DNA of 64,000 bases, taken from the NCBI RefSeq assembly GCF_000208745.1, contig NC_030858.1, positions 4,273,249 to 4,337,248 of the forward strand, in the 5' to 3' direction. Position numbers and translations under genes: made by a program. Positions 1-18,580 of this stretch are shown piece after piece. The notes beneath the pieces were generated by a model. It was given only the letters and a program-made list of their open reading frames with translations, ran no database searches and was not told the DNA's origin. The DNA is from Theobroma cacao. Taxonomy: Eukaryota; Streptophyta; Magnoliopsida; Malvales; Malvaceae. The stretch's first letter is position 1; each line of letters opens with the position of its first letter.

Positions 1-314
1 ATGCATCAACTTTTCAAGGTTGAAAGATATTAAGTCAAAAGGTTTCAGTTTGACACAGGAAAAGAAGAGCCGAATGAAAATAGAGGGATGGGTGCTTGCA
101 GACAGAAGCATCAAGTGAAGTAATATGTGTGGCAGATATACTTGAGTGTCATGGAAACTGACCACCAGACAAAATACGAAAAGGGAGGATGCATTCATCA
201 CTTATCAGCTCTGAGCTGATTGGCTCCCTTTTCTACCTCTTTTGTTTCCTTTTCAACATTTTGATTCAAAGTACTGTTAGTTTATATTCCAACAAATTTC
301 AAATCTAGACAGAC

Positions 315-3300
315 CTCTGGACAGATTCCTGAAGCTGATCCACCTTTCGCTCTGAATCTTCTAGTTTCTTTACCAGCTGTGCATTTCTGGCCTCAGCATC
401 TCTACAAGCATTATGAGCCTCCTCTGCTGCTTTTCTTTCTGATAGCAACGAAGCCTGCAGTGACAAATGAACATTTTATCCCTGTTGTTATCATCAAAGT
501 TTCTAAAGATTCCAAGATAAATAATAGAAAGCCAACTAAGTTTAAGCTAATTGCTTGCAATCTGTTGCCAGTGGAAATCAATACACATTAAGCATCCAAT
601 AATGATACACAAGGCAATTGCATGACATACAAATTTCAGATATATACAGAATAGAGCCTAAAACATATTGATATCAAATACATATAAGAAAAATCAGTAA
701 AAAATTACTGATTTATTGTTGACCTTGATGTTCTTCCTGCAACTTCATAGATTCATTAATATTAATTGATTCATTTATTCATAGCCTTGATGGGAAATTT
801 CATCTGATTTTCAGTTTTATGTCCTAACAAACAGAAGTTGTAGCCACTCATAAACTTAATCATACCAACATGTGGAGCTACAGTTAACATTCATTAAGAA
901 TTTATACATTTATTAGCAAATAAAAATTATTTTTGCTTCTATCCAAATTAAATTACTTATTGAATCTCATAGGAGGGAAATAGACATACAATTGTACAAC
1001 CAATCACAATCGTGATTCTTACCTTCAAACTCTCGACCTCAGCAGCTAACGAATTAACCTTTTCTGTGTCCTGAACTATAACAGGAGTCTCTTTAATAAT
1101 TGGAGGAGCTTCTTCAATAGCTTTCCGAGCAGCCTCTTGCTCTTTTATGACTCTAGCATTTGCTTCCTCCACTTGAATTTGCATTGCATGCAAAGCCTCC
1201 TGTAACTTGGCAATTTCTTGGGCCTTCTCCTCTTCTAAATCAGTCTGTTAGTAAAGATTTTACAGGTTAAAACAGATAATGATAATGTTTTACAGAAGAT
1301 GCAACAATAGTAAACAATAATACATGTTAGAACATAAAATGACGTAAATTACCCTCAAACGTTTCTCAAACTGCAAACGCCATGTTAGTTCTTCCACACG
1401 CTTTTCCAGTTTGTCCTTTGCTTCTTTTAGAGCCCCTGTTTCTCGAGCAGCCTAAATAAATTTAGGGTAATGGTTACAACCTGAGTTTAGAATGCAAAGT
1501 GCATTAAGCTTTTATGAGAATAAAGTAGCACTAAAGAATGTGATCAAACCATCTTGAGCTTTCTGAGCTCTCTCCGAGCAACTCTTCTCCTCCAACCACA
1601 TTGAGCAGTAATTGCAGCTTTCAGGAGACTCTTATAATAAGAGTATGCAACGTGGCAACGCAAAGTAGCCTGAATGTTAAGTAAAGTATCCAGTCAATAT
1701 TCAATTCTATGAATTGAGTTTCATAAAGCCTTCATTGCTTCAGTAGCAGCGTCACAACTTTCATCCAAAATTCACATTAATTTACAAGATTAAGACAACA
1801 CGATCAAGTAGTTGCAGTCAGACCTGAATGATGATTGCAGCCTTAGTTTGCTTTCTGAATCTGAATTCGTTCCGAGCAGTCATTGCCCTTAACCCAGTCT
1901 GCACTGTGATTGCCGACAACCTTACTGTTAAATAGGATTCCCTGGCAGTGTACCGCCTGAAGTTCTTTTGAATCTTCAAAGCAGCTGCTTCCCTTCTCAA
2001 CTGCTCATACAGTTTGCAGGCTAGTATGCCTAATTACAATGAAAAAGAAAACAGACAGGTCATAAACATGACAGCATTTCAATGCACTCAGAGACAAAAC
2101 TAAAAGCATCTGGAAACCATTATTGCATTTCAAAATACTTCTACTTCTGAAGATCACCGGTGTCATACATTTCTTTTGAACTTATAATGAAACTAAATAG
2201 ATACCTCGCCAATGAGATTGCAACATGATTGCAGCTTTACGTAGTGCAACAAACTCCTTCCGTGCAATATAAGTTCGAATCTGCCTTTGAATGGTTCTGG
2301 CTGCATTTCCAAGCACTTCTGCCCTTCTGGCATCTAACTCAGCCATCTGCCCAGCTCTGAGGAATACTTTGGCCTTACCTATCTGCTATGCCAATTGTAT
2401 TAGACAAGAGTGTGATACAAAAGTTTATAAACACTGATGAACTGCACACTGGTTCTTGAGTACGGATAATCACACAAGATCTTTAATCAAAGCGGAGATT
2501 AAAAAACAAATTGTTACTTTCAATGTCAGATTTGACGGAGCTACAAGTGCTAGATAGCAGTTGACATCAATTCATCAAGGGTACACATTCAGTCATCAAA
2601 GACACTTAATAAGCAGCATTAATGATGCAAATGGGAAGAAGCACTCAGCTATCCAATCAAATTGGGCACTTTTGAGACAGCGATAAGAGGCTAACAACTG
2701 GGAAGGGGTGGTCTTTAACACCAACATGGAGTACTTCTGGTTATCTTACTTGGATTACATTGCAATTACATGTGGTTTTCACATTTCCTAACCATATTTT
2801 GCATGGAACATGTTAAGGACGAACCAGTCATCACCAAACCCCAATTTTATGTGTAAAATTCAAAGATATAAGCAGAAATTTTCATTATAAACGCACCTTC
2901 TGACCCACTACAGCCACAAATAAATAGTGCTGATAGCCCATGCTTACAGCATAAAAGAGGCAGCATAAATACATCACCGGTATCAGTTATCAATTAGTCG
3001 CATGCTCAGGAAATTACAATATGTCAAGTAACCTTCAGCTATTCTCTGTTTTTGCTTTGATCTCAGTACACCCTGCCCTTGTGCATGCAACTAGGACAGG
3101 AAAGTGATATTACATTTCTATGGTAGACAGGGACCTCCCCTTAAGCCTCTCATCCCATTTTAATTCCAAAATATCATGTTCACAATTGTAAGCTGTAAGG
3201 TTGTGTTTCATTTACCTGATAACCTTTCAATCCCATCTTATCCAGGATCATTTGACATGCAACCTTGTCATCATGACTGCACATACAAACACACAAAAAA

Positions 3301-6300
3301 TAAAATGGTACAATCTTTAAGAAAAATCATATGCAACAATCGGGAAAAACTAAACTATGGTAGGGTCCATTACACAGTGCAATGATACAAGTCTTTGCCT
3401 AAAACGTAAAAGCTCAAAATCTAATGTTCAAGTATTCCGAGCATCTCTCACATAACCTCACATTAGCTAAGGGATTGTGATGCATTTCTTTTAGCTTATA
3501 TGTCATGAAGGTAAGCATCATTAAATGAATATGTCCATCTCTATCCCTGAACTTTACAACTAGACGATGATAGAATTTACAACTCACTTTCCCTCCAAAA
3601 TTTCAGGAGCAAGAACACCAAAACGGTGAAGAAACTCATAAAATGTTCTTCTTGTTGGATATCCAGCACAGCTGATCCTAATAGCCTCAAGAACACCCTA
3701 CAAAAAAATGTCACAAACAACTTCAACTGCCACAACCATCGAAAGGACTTGACAGTTTGAAGCAAAACAAATTGAGATTATGATACAGCCAAATTATACT
3801 CACACCACATCGTAACTGCTGAATTATATTGGCATTCTCAAAAATCGCAGGCTTGAGGGCATTGTTTGGCTTCACACATCTGATATAGTGAGGTTCGGTT
3901 GAATTCAATGTCTCCATTAAAGATTGAAGTTGTAGCTGCAATTTTAAAACATTTTTTGGTTATTAGAGAGGAAATTATGTAAAAGTCCAAGTTAAGAAGT
4001 CTGTCGTTACTAGCAAGCTAAAGAAGAGGATCTATCAACTATGTCATCTGTCTCAAGATATCATTCATGTTAAGAACATCAGAACATTTCCAAAATTGAT
4101 GCAGAACAGTTTGATAATTATCTGAATGACTGGATTTATGGTTTTTAAAAGCATTGTAATATGTATGAGCTTCCTCAGTTTCGTTTTCTGCATGCTTAAC
4201 TGCGGAAGGTTACTCAATTCTGGATCTATTTTATTTTCCTTCTTCCACAACCCATGCTGTCAATAAGTTTATAGAAAACAAAGCCTTCATGGCTTAGATA
4301 ACACAGAAACAAAATCATGAACTTAACATTGAAACAAAATTACCATTTTGCTAGAGAAATAGTTATATCATCACTCATTCAAACAAAAGATTAGGAGGAC
4401 ATCATAACAACCCTTAAGTACTGTTCTTGCCATAAGCCTTGCTGTTATCACTTGGCCACCCCACAGTTTCACAGCCCTCCCCCCAAAAAAAGCACCAAAA
4501 AGAAAAAGAAAGAAAAGAAACACCAAGTCAACAACCTGGCTTCTATAGAAACTGTAACTCAACATTTTATTTTACATGGTCTTGTTTCCCTTTTTCCTGT
4601 AATCTCGGAATTGTGTTCTGTGACCAGGAACAAGTACGCTATGATGATGCCCAAAACCTGAATTATAGGGTCATGTGCTGAATTAGAGGTCAAGGAGTTT
4701 TTTTAACCCTTTATTTAAGTAGGTTTGAAACATTTTGAATGCTTTCACTTTTCCAATGACCATCAGTTTGCATATTGTAAACCAATGGGATTCATTCCTG
4801 AACAAAATAACTTAGCTAAAACCAATGATAAGTACAGTTATCAGATAAAGAGAGTTGATAACTGGATCAAAAATACCTTAAAGCGTGATCCAATGGATGA
4901 AAATTTGGATGATTTAGAAGACTCCTCAGCAGGAGGAGGAAACAGAGCAGCCACAAAGGAGCACTTTGAGGCTGTCAACAGATCCTGATGTTCAGCCACT
5001 ACATAATCTTTGTTCTTGTCAAGGAACAGATCAGCCAGATAAGTTACCTGGGAAGAGGACAAGAAAACAAATAGTTGAGTTATCCTTATTAGCCAGAGAA
5101 ACTTTGTAGATATAAAAGGCAAAACAAGTGTACCTCTCCAGCATAGTGAGAAATAGTAAAACTCGTACGAGATAGCTTCGGTTTAATAAAGCGCTTGTTG
5201 TTTTTGAATGTCTGGAACAACTTCTGAGCAAATGTTTCATGTGTGGATTTAGGAAACATACTGCATAAAGCAGTCAAGTAAACATGAAATCAACCAAAAC
5301 CAAGAATATATTACAGGAGCGAGACTCAGAGAGCATGCAGTTTCATTAAATATGTGGAGCATTATATGCACATGTGCACAGATGCACAAAAAATATACAG
5401 CAAGCTATAGTGACTTAGGTTCCTTAAAACTTCAAAGAAATAATGGATCAAATAGAGAAAAAAATACTAGCTGCATACCAAGCTTCATCGAGAAGTGCAA
5501 TTATTCCTCCAGGTTTCTGCAGAAAAATAGAGGAAGTACTTGTAATTATGCAACATGATGCATAAGAAGACAGTGAAGAATACATAAACTTATAAAGAAA
5601 CAAGAACATGTCATATTCTTGAAAAGATTATTTCATATAAATTAACAAGAGACAAGCAAGCAACAATGTTGAACCTTCTCAATCAAATCCAACACATCCT
5701 GGTTATCAACAAATTCTATGTAGCTCCAATTGATTTCTTCTTTTGTGTATTCCTCCTGTTCCATTTTAAAAACATGCTGCAAAGGCAAAATCACCTTAGA
5801 TTCAGAATAAGCATGGCCAAGGTAGCATCTTAAGTAGGGGAAAAGAACTATTTCAGAAGTTACCAAACCTGATTGAAATGCTGCTGTAGTTTTTCATTTG
5901 TAAAATTGATGCAAAACTGCTCAAAACTATAGATACAAGAAAATAGACAAACTTTTGTTAACTATGAAAGCAAAAATTCCAATTAATTGTATTAAACGGC
6001 AAATGTCTTACCTATTAAACTTAAAGCTCTCGAACCCATAAATATCAAGGACTCCAATCAATTGCTTTGAGTTTGGATCTTGTCCAATCGAAAAGTTGAT
6101 CTTATCTACAAGCCTGACAGAAATAAAGAAAAATGTTTTAAAAGTTCATGCACTATGGTTGAAAACAAAATAGTGATGAAGTTTCTTTACCAATCAAACA
6201 AGCGAGAATAGATGGTTTTAGCTAAGGCATCCCTGCTACTGACTGCAGCAACCGGATCAAGAGTTCTTGTAATAATTTCTTCTGGGGTAACCATTACACG

Positions 6301-9300
6301 CTTTATTAGTGCATCTTCCAAGCTCTTGACATCACACCTATTATATAAATAGTTTATGAGACATATTGATTAAAGAAATAAATAGATGCAAGATAAGAAA
6401 TCAAGAAATATATTCAAGAAAGAGATAAATAGGTACTTGAGCAGTTCAGCTGTCACATTAAGATGGAACCTAGATTTCTCATCCTTGATTACCGAAGAGT
6501 CAACGTCTGCTCCCTTTGCAAATTCAATATTCCCAAGATGTAAAATGGCAGCCACAACACCAAAAATCGCCTCCTGAAAGAATTACTCATCGTGAAAAAT
6601 GTGAATGCAACCACAAGTGCAATATTTTTTTAAACTAATGGAAGTGAAGACTGACCTGCTCTTCCTCGCTGATTCCAACTATATCCATGGCCCTTATAGT
6701 TGCAAGGTACTCCTGAGTATCATCTACCCCATCCAATGCATAGCAGTTTGATTGATTAAGGTAATGATAAGATTTAGGTTCTCCCAACTTAAACTTTTCT
6801 CTGACCTGAAAATTGTGAGAGAACATCATCAATTGCTGCCTATTATTAGCAGCATAGGCGAGTCTAAATGCACATGAAGATTGATGCCTAAATTACAGAA
6901 ATATTCCATTATAAAAGCAAAGCATTAATACCTCTGGCGGTGCTGCGCAAAGAAGGTAAAAGCAGTGGTAATTTCTTTCAGGATTAGAAATTTGGCAAAC
7001 TCGAGATCTTTCCAGCAAATATGTACGAACAGCTGCTCCAGATATCCTCCCATTCTTGTCAAATTGGATCTCGACAAACTTACCAAAACGACTACGTAGT
7101 ACCAAGAGGCAGGAAAACTCAGACAAAAACATAAACTAATTAAAAAACATGACAAAACAAACAATTGATTGGAGAAACCAATTTTTTACATTAAAATATA
7201 CCAATTAGCTGCAATGTCTGAAATATGATTCAACTTTTTAAAAGCTTTTTAGACCCAACATTCGATATTTCAGATGGGAAGTGGAATACGCTATCATCTA
7301 TGAAGAAGGTTGCAATTTTTCAATCCCTGTAGCAAGCATACACTCACCTTGAGTTGTTGTTCCTTACAGTTTTTGCATTTCCAAAAGCTTCAAGAACAGG
7401 ATTTGACTGCGAAAATAAACATCCAGAAATACAAAGTCAGGCAAATGCTCCCATTCTTTTCAATCCATTGGATTTATGATAACCATTGCAGAAACTATAT
7501 AAGAACTACAGATTTATGCCAGTAAAGAGAAGAAAAAGTGGAGGCCAAGAGGTGTTCGGTTTAAGATTCATCTTACTTCTAGAACTTGTTGTTCAACTGT
7601 CCGCCCTTCAACTCCTTGTCGACCACCAAGGTATGCAAGGTATCGCATGAGCATCTTTGTAGTCTCAGTCTTACCAGCACCACTTTCTCCACTAACTAGA
7701 ATTGAGTTGCTTTTTTCCTCATTCATCATTGCCCTGTTTACATGACAAATCAGAGAGACCATTGCATGGAAACATCTTATATCCAGCAGAACCGAGGGTA
7801 CTTACCTATATGCAACATCTGCAACAGCAAAAACATGAGGGCTCAACTCTCCAAATCCAGCTCCTTTGTATTGCTCCATCATGTGAGTATCATACAGGTG
7901 TGGTAACCTTTGGAATGGATTTATAGCAATCAGGATATTTCCAGTGTATGTCTGCGAAAAGTAGTAAAGAATAGCACTTCAGTGTGTAAGACTATGATGA
8001 CTTTGAAATTAAATCGACAACTTTCTTTGAACAAAATCATACTTCAGCATACGAATAGAGAAAGAGAAAACAGAAAGTATCTTACATAGATTTCATTAAG
8101 TTCATATCTCATAGCCAAGTTGTGCAGAACTCCAGGTTCATGCAAATACGAGAGCTTTGTCATGTCATCAACACCTCCAGGAGATGCTTCAGTATCTTTT
8201 GGAAATACCTTTGAGATATTTGCCACAGCCTGCCATCAGTTCTTTGGTCAGTAAGAATATTAAGACTAGAATCTATAATAAAAAAAAAAAAGACTAGACA
8301 ATATTATTAAAAATAGCAGAGAATCCAGTAGATGTAAAGATCAAAGTTTCACTTTGAAATTACTAAATTAACTTTGGATGCATGCAAATATACACACAAA
8401 CAAAAAGCTGAAATAAACTCACAGTTTTTCCATTTGTTGTGTGGATATGAACTTCTTCACCACTGATTTTGAAAACTTCTCCATCAATCCATGCAAGTGC
8501 CGCATCTTCAACCCAAACATGAGAACCTACAATAATATTAACTGGAGCAGCCTGCCGATATATGAAAGTATTAGCCATGCAAAGAAAGAAAACAAGCAGG
8601 TGAATGTGTACAAACATAAACAGTCATGACTGTCCAAAACAAGTATGCACAAAAGAATAGTTCCTGGAAACAAGATCAATGAATGTCTCATCTCCAATCA
8701 ATAACACTCTTCCTGAAATGAGCAATATGCCAAATTAATGGGCAATCCACATCAGAAACATTTCACATCAGTTTAAGATTACAAGAATTAAATTGCCAAG
8801 GAGTTAGATAGTGCTATTTTTTATAAATAAAATATTTAAAAGTGTACAAAAAAATATGGTTGAAAGATACACGTAGAGAAAAAAAGATCAATGCAAATAA
8901 TTCAACAACAAAATAGCCTCATAAACAAAGAAATATTGTTAGATTCCTTGTGAATTTCATAACAATGGCATGAAACTCCATTAAGGATTATAGCTCAAAC
9001 TTTGTTCATAAGAACAAAAATCTTCCTTAAAAACCAATTTTGCAGCATGATATATGTCCAGCATTCAAAAGAAATGATAAATTGTCAGCCAATGGCACTC
9101 ACCATACTCACCTACATACTAACATTGCCTCGCCATGACATCCTCAACCCCCGTTTCAACTGCCAATTAAGTCTAATTATTGCACTAACAACTACTGCCA
9201 ATTCTTTACTGTCCAAAATCTACTACTAAAGGTTATTCAATATCGGATGATACTGGCACGACACATGAAAGAACAAAATAACTAAACCTCTTTTCAGTTG

Positions 9301-9993
9301 AACTTAGTTTCTCTACTATTTAATTAATAGTTAGAAAAAGCTGAGAGGGCTAATCATTTTTTGTATGAAAATATTTCAATCTTATCATTCTGAGCAAATA
9401 TAAACTAAGCTGAGGATTGAAAAATAGTCATTCCAAGCTATGTAATCAATCAATGGATGCTAGAACAGAGGAAAAAAACTTAATCTACACCCGACAAAGA
9501 TTACTTTTCAGCTTATAAACTGATTCAATACACTAATCCTAACTCTATACTTCATTTACATCAAATCCGCTTATAAAGATATAAACAAGATATTATAACA
9601 CCGATCAAATGTTAAAAATCAAATACTGCTCTACATCTTGACTGCATTGCGATTCTATAGTCCCGTAATATAAGAATTCGAATTTTCTAGTATTAGAAAC
9701 TTATATATTTGAATTTTTTTTAATTCATAAATCAAAAAGCATTCTTCATTTGCCAATATAACATAAAAAAAAAAACAAAAATGCCATAGCATGGAATACA
9801 TCAAAGAATTACCTATCTAATATTAAGATTGCCAAAGTTATATATCAAATATAGTAATAAACAAAAATGAAACTAATAATATATCTCAAAAATTAAATAA
9901 AAGTAAAGTAGGAATCAAATAACAAGATGCCACGTTCAACCGATTCAACTCGGCCAAAAAAATAGAAAAACAATCCAAACAATCGAGTACCAT
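315..9993 (-). CDS. Class XI myosin heavy chain (XI-K/myosin-17 type), 3' end off window
   Basis: Actin-based motor that moves organelles and vesicles in plant cells. I read 25 exons (high to low): 9993-9991, 8551-8423, 8229-8086, 7951-7806, 7733-7577, 7406-7348, 7091-6932, 6805-6656, 6573-6437, 6337-6191, 6113-6012, 5926-5869, 5776-5675, 5516-5479, 5260-5134, 5047-4877, 3935-3804, 3697-3588, 3276-3216, 2382-2205, 2029-1824, 1669-1550, 1451-1353, 1244-1023, 454-315. All phases agree, giving 3098 nt (1032 codons plus 2 nt). Visible in order: SH3-like N-terminus, P-loop GESGAGKTE, switch II region DIYGFES, actin-binding region, six IQ-like motifs, then coiled coil ([19 protein letters not shown]). 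The last visible exon ends in the coiled coil at phase 2; the rest of the coil and the DIL cargo domain lie beyond base 1. The class is certain. The XI-K assignment rests on memory of the Arabidopsis sequence. Confidence 0.93.
8552..9990 (-). other. Long first intron of the myosin gene
   Basis: A 1.44 kb intron directly follows the start codon: donor GTACTC at 9990-9985 and acceptor GCAG ending at 8552. It is AT-rich and contains no coding exon I can recognise. A long first intron next to the ATG often carries enhancer activity in plants; that role is inferred here. Confidence 0.5.
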
Positions 9994-10310
9994 GACGATT
10001 ATATGCAGCGATCTTCCTTATATCAACTCATCCGAGACACGACCGAGTCGAAGAAAGAATGATTCGGCGTGTCAGATCGGACCACAAATGGACTGGTAAC
10101 TCAAGAGTTTTAAGGATAAAACTTTTGAAGAAACCAAAAAGAAAAAAAGATGGCGGTTGAATTCACAAGAAGACGATAACAAGAAGAAAACAAAGCTTTT
10201 TTCTCACGATTTTTGCTCTCTTTTCCGAGCTTTTTTTCTCTTTTTTTTTTCCGCTCAGACCAAAATGAAAGAAATAGAAGCAAATGGAAATGGCGTGGTA
10301 GTTTATATAC
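9994..10310 (-). promoter_or_regulatory. Myosin XI 5'UTR and TATA box
   Basis: On the minus strand GTATATAAAC occupies 10310-10301. A TATA box there predicts transcription starting near 10270 and a 5'UTR of about 275 nt to the ATG at 9993. The UTR is purine-rich on the minus strand (runs of A and GA near 10220-10255). TATA spacing is inferred from position only. Confidence 0.5.
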
Positions 10311-16019
<5,709 letters not shown>

Positions 16020-16557
16020 GAGGAGCATTTTGTAAGTTCAGCAGTTTGTATTTCTTGATATTAATGCTTGGTTTTAATTTGGTGTTGCCTTGTCTTTTTT
16101 TTTTTTTTTTGGTTAAATTTTGGTCTAGGTTGCCGTACTTGGTGTAGAAATTATCTGTTAGCCACGTAAATTGTCTGAATTTTTTGAGTCAGAAGCTTAA
16201 TGATGTCTACCTAGATCAGGATTTGTTACTGTTGCCTCAATAACACTTGTTCAATAAAAGGTTTATTTATGTGGCTTTGGGCAATCAGACTTGTGAGCAA
16301 GACGATTGTGCCTCAAGAAAGCATCTTAACTCTGCGTTCACAAAACAAAGTTTGTTCCTATGTGGAGTTATGGGTTGTAAGTGTTTCTTCTGTACATACT
16401 TATCATGTAAAGAAACGGCTAAAATAATTTTTTTCTAAAGTTTGGAATTAGTTGTGTTTGTGGGGTCCTTGCCAGGAAGTTGTAGGTGGTTTTACTGTTC
16501 TTTTTTCCACATATGGAGAATGAGTGACCATTCATTATCAATTAACGAAATTACTTA

Positions 16558-16561
<4 letters not shown>
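16020..16561 (+). other. Threonine synthase 3' flank
   Basis: Probable 3'UTR followed by AT-rich spacer with a T run near 16097-16111. AATAAA-like sequence occurs near 16254. No other gene is supported. Confidence 0.4.
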
Positions 16562-16607
<46 letters not shown>

Positions 16608-16610
16608 NNN

Positions 16611-16667
<57 letters not shown>
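16562..16667. repeat. (TA)n microsatellite with assembly gap
   Basis: About 105 bp of almost pure TA, interrupted by three N at 16608-16610. The N bases mark a stretch the assembly could not resolve, so the true length is unknown. ORFs across it are artefacts. Confidence 0.98.
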
Positions 16668-16671
<4 letters not shown>

Positions 16672-17527
16672 ATATGTATATGTAAACTGTGGAATTAGTT
16701 GTATCCAGGGGGCCTGGGCACTACTGTTGTATTCATTATCATGTTTCATCTAAAGATTCTATATGTTCTTAACTTGCTAATCTAATAATGGTTAGCCTAG
16801 CAGAATAGAGGCATATCATTTGGTGATTTGTTTGTTGCATGCAAGGGACTTCAATGGAGAAATTCTTTAGATGTAGATGTAAGTTTCCACAGAATCTATC
16901 TTAAAAGGAACCATATACCAAATGATATGCTTTTATGAAATATAGACTTAGCTTGCCAGTCATTTCTAAGCTTGAAATAATGATATAAATAGAGGCCAAA
17001 TATCTGAAATAGCCTGTTGAAATTGTAAGTCCAGTATTTTGGTAGTAAAAGTGAATTTTGTGGTGCAATGCAGTTGGGTGATACCGTGCAGCATTAATAA
17101 GATATTGGTCTAATGGATTCTCCATGATCTGGAGACTTATAATGGTGAAGTCGTTATTGAGTATATGGCTTATTGACAGAAACATTAAACATATCCTTAA
17201 AACTCTTAGAACTTTCTCAATTTATTTCATGTTGGTTTGTTTTCTGTGACCTACGGTGAATCAGCATGTCTTTGGTTGTTATTTGAGTGGAAAACATTAA
17301 TTTCAAAGATACCCCGTCTGGAATACAATTGCATCCTTCTTGGAATAGAATACAAAAGGCTAAATTTACACTGAAAGATGAGAGAATGAGCACAGATATG
17401 GTCCTACTGGTAAAGATGCACCCATTGTGTTCTTTTAGTTGCTCCTCTATTGACCTTTTAAGCTATGGGTTGAATATTTGAAGTAAAAGGAGCTCTGAAG
17501 CTGATTGAGTCCTCTTATATTTATAAT
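16668..17527. other. Intergenic, no supported feature
   Basis: AT-rich spacer between the microsatellite and an open-frame patch on the minus strand. Nothing in it looks coding. Confidence 0.5.
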
Positions 17528-18060
17528 TTATCGAACGAAGAAATGCAGCGGATCATGCTCTATCTTGTTTTTCTTTTTCGGTGTGATGTCCACCCTTGTA
17601 TTAAGATTTAGATGTGGGAAAATCTGAGACGTTATTTGTGGGGTGTTTATCTTTTGCTCAATTCGCATCATTGAAGAGGGAAGCAACACAAGGAGATGGA
17701 TCATGGATGGATAAATAAGTTCAGCTCGTTTCTCAAGATGAGCTTCTAATGGGAAATTGGGAATCCATTTCAGAGATCCCGATGCCAAGTTAAGACAACA
17801 CGCAATTGATAATTTAACTGATAGCTGAATGCTTGGAACATGTTCAAAAACTTTGAACATATTATCGAAGAGTATTTGCCTATACAGCTTCTTATGTCCA
17901 TCAAGCGCGTCCAGAATAATCTGACTGGGCTGGCATTGGTTTGTTAAGAAAGCTAGGAATAGGTGACTTAGCTCAAGCTGTCATTAGATTAATTAATGCA
18001 AACATCCCATCATAAGCTGTGCGAGGTGGCATCTTCCACATATTTGCTAATGTGCCGGAT
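17528..18060 (-). pseudogene. Unidentified coding-like remnant
   Basis: The minus strand has a 110-codon frame (17860-17528) that stays open upstream to about 17972, where a TGACAG could be a splice acceptor. The translation is helical and Leu-rich (for example DALDGHKKLYRQILFDNMF). Just upstream, about 18060-17970, another frame reads protein-like (LANMWKMPPRTAYDGMFAL) and ends in TGA. Two plausible frames out of register suggest a frameshifted remnant or an unrecognised exon pair. I do not recognise the family. It lies downstream of VIP3 on the same strand but is not part of it. Confidence 0.3.
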
Positions 18061-18580
18061 TCTTCTTTTTCGGGAATTTAGCAGCTTCACATAGACAAAC
18101 GAAAGAAATAATAAAACTGAATCAGAACCATTTTTAAAGGACAGCAAGACTTCAGTTTATTGCAAAATAATGGCAAATGTCGATGAGGATTAGCACAAGG
18201 GGCATGCTTACTAGCAGGCAGCAGCTTTCACATACCATCTAATCAATAGTGCCCCTTGTATATACTGATGTCGCCAAACAATACCAGAGTGTGAATCACA
18301 ACACAGGTTTCTTCATAGATCACACTGCCTTACCATGCCAAACTGAATTGATTTTGCATTTTCACATAACAAATTTCATAAATTAAGTAAGCTGAAACGG
18401 CTGAAACCCTACTCCATCATGCAATTGTGCGAGAATCTTATCTGATCTTTTATAAAAACAAGAAAAAAAAAAAAACAGAGCAACGTCATATTCATTGGAT
18501 CAGTGATAGCTAAACATGCAGCAACATCCTGTACTGAAACCAAATCCTTAGTGTTTTTAATCTCAACAAGCCATGAACAA
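18061..18580 (-). other. VIP3 3'UTR and 3' flank
   Basis: Sequence downstream of the VIP3 stop codon. It contains a long A run on the plus strand at 18461-18475 and no coding exon. Some of it is presumably 3'UTR; the cleavage site cannot be placed. Confidence 0.4.

Noticed and set aside
1..300. Search for the next myosin exon at the left edge
   Set aside because: No continuation of the coiled coil with a usable splice acceptor was found. It reads as intron, so the gene continues beyond the window.
16442..16753. Frames of repeating Tyr-Ile across the TA repeat
   Set aside because: Microsatellite artefact that also crosses N bases.
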